Shown here piece after piece: positions 58,652-64,000 of a DNA stretch of 64,000 nucleotides. Both the position numbers and the translations under genes were made by a program. Origin of the DNA: Oscillatoriales cyanobacterium CG2_30_40_61 (GTDB lineage: Bacteria; Cyanobacteriota; Cyanobacteriia; Cyanobacteriales; Microcoleaceae); the NCBI GenBank assembly GCA_001873365.1, contig MNYZ01000094.1, forward strand, positions 1 through 64,000. The letters run 5' to 3'. Positions within the stretch are counted from its first letter, which is position 1; the number at the start of each line of letters is the position of its first letter. Under the pieces are notes generated by a model, which was given only the letters and a program-made list of their open reading frames with translations, was not told the origin of the DNA and ran no database searches.

Positions 58652-59329
58652 ATGAAAATTGTCTTAACAAATGATGATGGTATTGATGCTCCCGGAATTA
58701 GAGCGTTAGGGAAGGCAATTTCTGGGGAAAAAGTTTTGATTGCTCCCCAAAAAGAATATTCTCAATGTGGACATCAAGTGACAACTAATCAAGGAATTCA
58801 TGTTGAAAAACGTTCGGAAATTGAATATGCAATTGGGGGGACTCCCGCCGATTGTATTCGGTTGGCGGTGTCCCATCTTTGTCCTGATTTAAGTTGGGTA
58901 ATTTCGGGTATTAATCCAGGGGGAAATATGGGGGTTGATGTTTATATTTCTGGGACGGTGGCGGCGGTTAGGGAAGCAGCAATTCAGGGAATTCCGGGGA
59001 TAGCTTTATCGCAATATCGCAAAGGAGGAAAATCGGTAAATTGGGAAAAGGCAACCCGTTGGGCAAGTTTAGTGTTAGATGAATTAATGAAACATCCGCC
59101 GCAACGGGGGTGTTTTTGGAATGTTAATTTTCCTGATTTGGAACCGGAAGATCCTGAGCCAGATCTGGTATTTTGTAAACTGGGAACTGAATCTTTGCCG
59201 ATTAATTATAGAATAGAAGGGGATTATTTTCATTATCATGGAAATTATAGTGATCGCCTTTATGAAGCGGGAACGGATGTAGAGGTTTGTTTTGGAGGTA
59301 AAATAGCGGTTAGTTTAATTAAATTGTAG
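58652..59329 (+). CDS. surE: SurE-like 5'/3'-nucleotidase, second copy
   Basis: The 225-residue SurE paralogue has IVLTNDDGIDAPGIRALGKA (metal NDDG), PQKEYSQCGHQVTT, AIGGTPADCIRLAV and WVISGINPGGNMGVDVYISG. It is shorter and more divergent than the SurE at 40448-41254, especially in the C-terminal half. All metal ligands are retained, so activity is likely. Its substrate range may differ. It starts 18 bp after the end of the repeat tract. Confidence 0.92.
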   Translation: MKIVLTNDDGIDAPGIRALGKAISGEKVLIAPQKEYSQCGHQVTTNQGIHVEKRSEIEYAIGGTPADCIRLAVSHLCPDLSWVISGINPGGNMGVDVYISGTVAAVREAAIQGIPGIALSQYRKGGKSVNWEKATRWASLVLDELMKHPPQRGCFWNVNFPDLEPEDPEPDLVFCKLGTESLPINYRIEGDYFHYHGNYSDRLYEAGTDVEVCFGGKIAVSLIKL

Positions 59330-59502
59330 GTGAGGGGTCAAGATTAATTGAACCACAAAGACTAAGAGACACAAAGAGGTTGTAAATATAACTGGCTGAT
59401 TGGTATCAGGGGTTAATGTGACAATTCTTAACACGATTTCTCAGGAAATTAGTTTAATATTAAAAATTAGATTGAATTTAGCTTTGGGATTAAAATTTTA
59501 GT

Positions 59503-60225
59503 ATGAGCGTTAACTTAGCAACCCAACTGCGAGAAGGCACGAAGAAGTCTCACACCATGGCGGAAAACGTTGGTTTTATTAAGTGCTTTTTAAAGGGTAC
59601 GGTAGAAAAAACGTCTTACCGGAAATTGGCGGGAAATCTCTATTTTGTCTATTCTGCAATGGAAGAAGAAATGGAGCGCCACCGTAACCATCCAATTTTA
59701 TCTAAATTGTATTTTCCTGAACTGAATCGTAAACAAAGTTTAGAGCAGGATTTATACTTTTATCATGGTGCTAATTGGAAGGAAGAAGTACAACCTTCTG
59801 AAGCTACAAAATCTTATGTTGCTCGGATTCGGGAAATTTCTAATTCTGAACCGGAATTGTTAATTGCCCATCTCTATACTCGCTATTTAGGTGATTTGTC
59901 TGGGGGGCAAATTCTTAAAGGAATTGCTCAAAACGCCATGAATCTGCAAGATGGACAAGGGACTCAGTTTTACGAGTTTAATGATATTCCTGATGAAAAA
60001 GCTTTTAAGGTCAATTATCGTCAACAAATGGATAGCGTTGATATTGACCAAGAAATGGCAACTCGCATTGTTGATGAAGCAAATGATGCGTTTGGGATGA
60101 ACATGAAGATGTTCAATGAATTAGAAGGGAATTTAGTTAAAGCTATTGGTCAAATGTTATTTAATACCTTAACTCGTCGCCGAACAAAAGGGGCAACGGA
60201 AGGGTTAGCAACCGCCGCCGAATAA
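59503..60225 (+). CDS. ho1: Heme oxygenase HO1
   Basis: The 240-residue heme oxygenase makes biliverdin IX-alpha, the precursor of phycobilins, from heme with ferredoxin electrons. The heme ligand is His17 (TKKSHTMAE), and the distal helix is LYTRYLGDLSGGQILKG. The length and motifs match cyanobacterial HO1, the constitutive aerobic form. The C-terminus has a short Arg/Lys-rich and Ala tail. The start is ATG 59503. A hairpin terminator follows the gene. It is not next to pcyA. Confidence 0.95.
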   Translation: MSVNLATQLREGTKKSHTMAENVGFIKCFLKGTVEKTSYRKLAGNLYFVYSAMEEEMERHRNHPILSKLYFPELNRKQSLEQDLYFYHGANWKEEVQPSEATKSYVARIREISNSEPELLIAHLYTRYLGDLSGGQILKGIAQNAMNLQDGQGTQFYEFNDIPDEKAFKVNYRQQMDSVDIDQEMATRIVDEANDAFGMNMKMFNELEGNLVKAIGQMLFNTLTRRRTKGATEGLATAAE

Positions 60226-60252
60226 TCAGTTAAAATACGGATGATTGAACTT

Positions 60253-60297
60253 AATCCTGAACGCGAGAATTTGCCTTGTGTTCAGGATTTTGTGGTT
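60253..60297 (+). terminator. Terminator-like hairpin behind ho1
   Basis: AATCCTGAAC (60253-60262) and GTTCAGGATT (60280-60289) are perfect 10-bp arms. They are followed by TTGTGGTTTT. The hairpin lies between convergent ho1 and the AMIN gene and probably serves ho1. Confidence 0.8.
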
Positions 60298-60317
60298 TTA
60301 AAAAGTCCTACATTAGC

Positions 60318-61682
60318 CTATTGATTGACTAAAAAGAAGTTAGGAGTTGTCAGATCTTGGGTTAACTGAATAGAAATGATTTGACCCGGTTGCAAAGTAG
60401 TGGGAGAAGGAGAAGTCCCAATTCCAATTCCTGCTCCAGCAATAGCACCAACTAAAGCCCCAACTCCGGTAAAACCACTAACTACAAACCCAGCCAAACT
60501 CCCAGCCCCTGTCCCAATTCCGACCCGTTCAGGACGAATTTCTAAAGACCCGGGTATCCAATTAGATTGACCTTGAATCGGAATACTGCGACCATCTAAA
60601 TTAATCGCTTGGGCAATAAATCGACTGCCTTTGGTAGTAGTTTCAAACTCTCCGACAATCGGCGTATCTGGTGGCACAATATAATTGCCCAAACTATCCA
60701 CAATTCCTCCTTGCAATAACAACACATCCTGGCGTTCAGAACGATGGGTTAAACGCACCTGATCTTCCGTGGGATAGAGTAAGGTTAAGGCGGTTCCCGT
60801 CGGGAGCAGAATTGCTGAGGGACGGGGATTCAGATAGGATTGTTGTAGAGGCTGCAAAGGTTGACCAAAGGGAACGGATTGGGGGGAGAATGGAGGTGCG
60901 TAGGGATAAGCAGCATTTGCTTGAACAACGGCAACGGGGGGACGAAAGGCTGTGGTTTCCGGGGCGGGGGCCAGGGTGGGAAATAGTTGAGCTTGACGGG
61001 GCTGAGTTAATGGAACCCGCACTACCTGTAAACTCGCTTCTCTGGTCGGTTGGGGGTTGGGCAAGGCCGTTTGTCGGGGGTCGTATTGACCAACGGCAGA
61101 TTGAGGCGGTTTCGGGGATGCTGGGGGTTGGGGGGCAGGGGTGGGAGTGGTTTGGGGTTGGGTGGCCACGGTACTTGCCGGAGTCGTCGGGGGTTCGGGG
61201 GGTAAGGTTTGCAGGGTAGGACGCAAGACCCAGAGATTATCAATGCCAATTTGTCGTAAATCGAGGGCTTGGGGGTCAACGGTAATACCGGAGGTAAATT
61301 CCACGACCAGTTGAGCCTGTTGGGGTTTGGCCTGAATTAAACTGACTTGACGAATCACGCCCGTCTCATAGCGTTCTGTAATATTAACTTTAACTTCTGT
61401 ATTCGGAAGGTCTAGGACTAAACGGGGGGGAAGGTTAAAAACCGATAATTGGGGCTGATTTCCCGGAGGCAATTCCACCTCCACAACTCCGGTGTTGGGG
61501 TCAATTTTCCAGTCTACGACAACGGCTGCTTGTCCGGCTAAGGGATAGGCCGTCGCTAGGGTTAGACCGATGACAACGCCAGAGGTTCTCAACAGCAGAC
61601 TCCCATACAACCCAGGTACCTCTGAGGCGACCAAGGCTTGTACCGTTTGCTTGAATTTTGATTTGAAGTTTTTCGGTTGCAT
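60318..61682 (-). CDS. AMIN-domain envelope protein
   Basis: The 454-residue protein has a twin-basic N-terminus and a hydrophobic signal (GVVIGLTLATAYPLAGQAAV). An AMIN domain follows (about 55-155; LSVFNLPPRLVLDLPNTEVK, RQVSLIQAKPQQAQLVVEF), then a long Pro/Gln/Thr-rich linker (about 160-290). A C-terminal segment has a beta-rich part and a Gly-rich hydrophobic stretch (GTGAGSLAGFVVSGFTGVGA, VGAIAGAGIGIG). AMIN domains direct proteins to the periplasmic peptidoglycan or septum. No amidase or secretin domain is present, so it is probably a structural or localisation factor. It is convergent with ho1. Confidence 0.82.
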   Translation of the reverse strand: MQPKNFKSKFKQTVQALVASEVPGLYGSLLLRTSGVVIGLTLATAYPLAGQAAVVVDWKIDPNTGVVEVELPPGNQPQLSVFNLPPRLVLDLPNTEVKVNITERYETGVIRQVSLIQAKPQQAQLVVEFTSGITVDPQALDLRQIGIDNLWVLRPTLQTLPPEPPTTPASTVATQPQTTPTPAPQPPASPKPPQSAVGQYDPRQTALPNPQPTREASLQVVRVPLTQPRQAQLFPTLAPAPETTAFRPPVAVVQANAAYPYAPPFSPQSVPFGQPLQPLQQSYLNPRPSAILLPTGTALTLLYPTEDQVRLTHRSERQDVLLLQGGIVDSLGNYIVPPDTPIVGEFETTTKGSRFIAQAINLDGRSIPIQGQSNWIPGSLEIRPERVGIGTGAGSLAGFVVSGFTGVGALVGAIAGAGIGIGTSPSPTTLQPGQIISIQLTQDLTTPNFFLVNQ

Positions 61683-61743
61683 GGTTTCTGCATGAAAACT
61701 CTAGTTTAGATGTTTTATTAACACATTTAACCGCAAAAGGCAA

Positions 61744-61785
61744 GAGCAACCACGGGGGGATGGGGGCAACCACGGGGGGATTGCC
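61744..61785. repeat. Two copies of GCAACCACGGGGGGAT
   Basis: The unit GCAACCACGGGGGGAT occurs twice, 21 bp apart, with GGGG between, followed by TGCCCCTAC. It is a short G-rich spacer repeat between the AMIN and fbp genes. Confidence 0.85.
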
Positions 61786-61833
61786 CCTACAACGAATGAA
61801 ACAGAACCAAAAAACATCACAGGGGGTTAATTT

Positions 61834-62910
61834 TTATTCAATACTTCCTTCTTGTTCCCTACGTTTGCGATCTTCAATGAATGATTTAACTAACATCACA
61901 TCTTCTTGACTACCAATAATTAAAGGGGTGCGTTGATGCAGTTTTCCGGGAATAACATCTAAAATTTCTTGAGTTCCAGTTGAAGCCATTCCCCCCGCTT
62001 GTTCAATTAAAAATGCCATGGGTGCAGACTCATATAATAACCGTAATTTTCCGTCGGGTTTCTTAACAGTCCCCGGATATAAAAACACACCGCCTTGATA
62101 TAAAATTCGGTGAACATCTCCCACTAAAGCCCCACTATAACGGGCTGTATATCCTTCATGGCGATGAACATAACGGGTATAATCTCGAATGGATTCATCC
62201 CACTGCCAAAAATTCCCTTCATTCACACTATAAACCGGGCCATGATTGGGAATTTTAATATTTTCATTAGCCAGAATAAATTCTCCTAAACTGGGGTCAA
62301 GAATAAACGCATGAACCCCGGTGCCAATAGAATAAACTAGAATTGTACTAGGGCCATAAAGAATATATCCGGCGGCAATTTGTTTGCGTCCATTTTGCAA
62401 TAAATCCGCCGCTTCCCCGTCTTCATCGTTGCCTTCCTGTTGACGAATTGCAAATATTGATCCGACATTTAAGTTAGTATCTAAATTCGATGAACCATCG
62501 AGGGGATCATAGAGCAAAGTATAACGTCCAATCGGGCAGTTTTCGGGAATATAAAAGGGTTTTTCCATTTCTTCCGATGCCAAACGACAGACTAAACCGC
62601 TTTGTTTGAACACCGAAATAAACACGGAATTGGAATAAACATCCATCTGTTGTACGGACTCTCCCTGCACGTTTATGGCCCCGGTAAACCCCAACGCATC
62701 ATCCACTAAACCCGACTGAGATAAGCGACGGGCGATGAGTTTTCCGGCCAATCCGATGCGATTCATTAAAGCGCTAATATCCTGAGCATCGTGGGAAAAA
62801 CTATGCAGTTGTTCGAGAACATGACGGGATAAAGTTGTGCAATCTCGATCTAAGTAATATCCTTGATCAATAGCATCGGAAAAGTTAGATTGAACAGATT
62901 GATCTACCAT
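61834..62910 (-). CDS. fbp: Fructose-1,6-bisphosphatase class 1
   Basis: The 358-residue enzyme removes the 1-phosphate from fructose-1,6-bisphosphate. It has the metal site in [20 protein letters not shown], and also [25 protein letters not shown] and [17 protein letters not shown]. Class I FBPase acts in gluconeogenesis; in cyanobacteria the bifunctional class II (GlpX-type) usually serves the Calvin cycle. ATG 62910 has a GGAGA site nine bases ahead; the TTG two codons earlier is rejected. It is followed by the AMIN gene on the same strand. The desaturase stop lies 27 bp upstream, so the genes may be co-transcribed. Confidence 0.95.
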   Translation of the reverse strand: MVDQSVQSNFSDAIDQGYYLDRDCTTLSRHVLEQLHSFSHDAQDISALMNRIGLAGKLIARRLSQSGLVDDALGFTGAINVQGESVQQMDVYSNSVFISVFKQSGLVCRLASEEMEKPFYIPENCPIGRYTLLYDPLDGSSNLDTNLNVGSIFAIRQQEGNDEDGEAADLLQNGRKQIAAGYILYGPSTILVYSIGTGVHAFILDPSLGEFILANENIKIPNHGPVYSVNEGNFWQWDESIRDYTRYVHRHEGYTARYSGALVGDVHRILYQGGVFLYPGTVKKPDGKLRLLYESAPMAFLIEQAGGMASTGTQEILDVIPGKLHQRTPLIIGSQEDVMLVKSFIEDRKRREQEGSIE

Positions 62911-62937
62911 AATCAAGGGTCTCCATATTAGGGGGAT

Positions 62938-64000
62938 TTAAACTGAGTTGATTGCTGGTGCCATTTTGTTTGTACAATTCAAAGCAGCAGCTTGACGAAA
63001 TGAGCGGATTGAGACTAGACGGTTAGCATCACAATCCCAGAGAATAAACTTAAAACAATCAGGAATATCGGAAATTCTCAGGGTTTTTACCCCGGCGAGT
63101 AAATGTATATTCTGATTATGACAAGCTTCGAGGTTATAATTTGGAATCCTTTCACAAAGATGATGGATATTATGATAGCCAATATCGGCGGAAAACCACT
63201 TTAAAATCCGGGGTAATTCCAGATAACTACTGCCCTCAATCGCACCTCGGAGATAGTCCCAACCTGCGGTTTTATGGGCGTAGGAACCCTCAAAGTTATG
63301 TTGTACAAAAAACACACAAATAAACAGTGCCGCCGAACAGGTTAGGGTAATTGAATATACTGTCCAGAAAAACCCCCATCCCAGATAATTACTCAGGATA
63401 ATCCAGCCTCCAACTACACAAATATTGTTAAAAAGTAGATCCCAAAACTCACCCACGGTATACCAATTTCGGGATTGATAGGATGAGAAACGCTGCTTTA
63501 AACTAATATCTGGATATTGCTTAAAGGAAGTTAAAACATGAACAAAACAACCATAGGTTCCCAGGATTAATGCTAGTCTGGGTTTAATTGCTAGGTAGAA
63601 AAAACCTCCTGGGAAAATCATTAAGGGATGTCTAAGAATTTCATACCACCACTGAGCCGATGGACTCAGTTTAGCAAATTCTTGCGTGGAAATCAAAGCC
63701 GATGGGCCGCGATAACGTTCCCAGTCCCCATTGGTTTTGTGATGATAGGCGTGTCCTCTTGACCAGGGATATTGAGGGATAGCGTTAATCACACCCAAGA
63801 TAAAACCCACAACTCGATTCGCCTTTTTTGAACTAAATAGGGAGTAATGTCCGCAATCGTGCATTAAGGAAAAACAACGAACTGAAAACAGGGTCATTAA
63901 CACCATAATCGGTGGTAGTAACCACAGAGAAATAGTAGCAGCTTTAACAGCTAAAATCCATAACAGCAGATAGGGAATAACGGTATTTAAAATTTGATAA
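62938..64000 (-). CDS. Fatty acid desaturase (5' end outside window)
   Basis: The frame is open to the window's right edge, so the N-terminus is missing; at least 353 residues are visible. The three histidine boxes of membrane acyl-lipid desaturases are present: HDCGH (in SLMHDCGHYSLFSS), HAYHHK (GHAYHHKTNGDWERYRGPS) and HNIHH. The hydrophobic segments between them fit a di-iron membrane desaturase. It introduces a double bond into acyl chains. Which position (omega-6, delta-9 or other) cannot be decided by eye. The visible N-terminal part includes a TM-like stretch (TVIPYLLLWILAVKAAT). Confidence 0.88.
   Translation of the reverse strand, partial: YQILNTVIPYLLLWILAVKAATISLWLLPPIMVLMTLFSVRCFSLMHDCGHYSLFSSKKANRVVGFILGVINAIPQYPWSRGHAYHHKTNGDWERYRGPSALISTQEFAKLSPSAQWWYEILRHPLMIFPGGFFYLAIKPRLALILGTYGCFVHVLTSFKQYPDISLKQRFSSYQSRNWYTVGEFWDLLFNNICVVGGWIILSNYLGWGFFWTVYSITLTCSAALFICVFFVQHNFEGSYAHKTAGWDYLRGAIEGSSYLELPRILKWFSADIGYHNIHHLCERIPNYNLEACHNQNIHLLAGVKTLRISDIPDCFKFILWDCDANRLVSIRSFRQAAALNCTNKMAPAINSV

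Noticed and set aside
60671-61219. Plus-strand 182-residue frame inside the AMIN gene
   Set aside because: It arises from the high-GC Pro/Gln linker of the minus-strand gene, is Gly/Arg-rich and has no domain; the AMIN frame has a signal peptide and domain.

Overview
The window looks like chromosome of a filamentous, non-heterocystous cyanobacterium of the Oscillatoriales, most like Planktothrix. The clade evidence is a tRNA-Leu(UAA) with the cyanobacterial group I intron, petP, ndhS, heme oxygenase HO1, OpcA, DUF1830, DUF4079 and DUF29 proteins, and many GCGATCGC (HIP1) octamers. The genus is an inference from the AT-rich sequence and from the spacers filled with iterated 7-mers (ATTACCC, GGGAACA, TTCCCTG, CAGTTAT/CAGTCAT types).

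Layout. 1-2.4 kb: right end of an IS200/IS605 element (TnpB tail), then bolA and a CGFS glutaredoxin (an Fe-S pair), a small cyanobacterial protein and an atypical OmpR-type response regulator. 2.4-4.8 kb: a PH-like membrane protein with a decayed second copy of its 3' part, the two flanking a glycosyltransferase-like gene; then DUF1830. 5-8.6 kb: a radical SAM protein, a BON lipoprotein and a stress-protein-like protein. 9-21.6 kb: a trehalose region (treS-maltokinase fusion, then DMT exporter-treZ-treY on the other strand), broken by a DUF433/DUF5615 toxin-antitoxin pair and a zinc-ribbon/SPFH-GYF pair. 21.7-27.1 kb: SppA-like protease, RibD-type reductase and NUDIX hydrolase, then zwf and opcA (oxidative pentose phosphate entry) separated by a long inverted repeat. 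27.4-39.7 kb: receiver-histidine kinase, PMT-type mannosyltransferase, petP, YHS and DUF4079 proteins, a cellulose-synthase-like GT2 with PilZ domain, a CDO-like cupin, a kinase/regulator pair, DUF29 and an ArsA/Get3-like ATPase. 39.9-47.8 kb: surE, pheS, an SH3 protein, folC, a PIN toxin-antitoxin pair, a second DUF29, tRNA-Leu, ndhS and a HAS-barrel protein. 47.9-51.9 kb: a compact GT14-methyltransferase-GT2-solute-binding-protein cluster. 52-64 kb: methyltransferase, rpsB-tsf with a structured leader, recG, a second surE, ho1, an AMIN protein, fbp and a fatty acid desaturase cut by the window edge.

How genes work together: central carbon and storage-sugar metabolism is strongly represented (TreS, TreY, TreZ, G6PDH/OpcA, FBPase), with photosynthesis accessory functions (PetP, NdhS, HO1) and surface-glycan functions. 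No CRISPR array, prophage or biosynthetic gene cluster was seen.

The observations most worth following are a possible pseudoknot in the rpsB leader (two crossing perfect 8-bp helices ending beside the Shine-Dalgarno), a duplicated minus-strand promoter/mini-ORF module upstream of recG, the loss of the expected catalytic Asp in the maltokinase half of the TreS fusion, an orphan terminator suggesting a small RNA near 8.8 kb, and repeat elements that supply the 3' ends of two genes.
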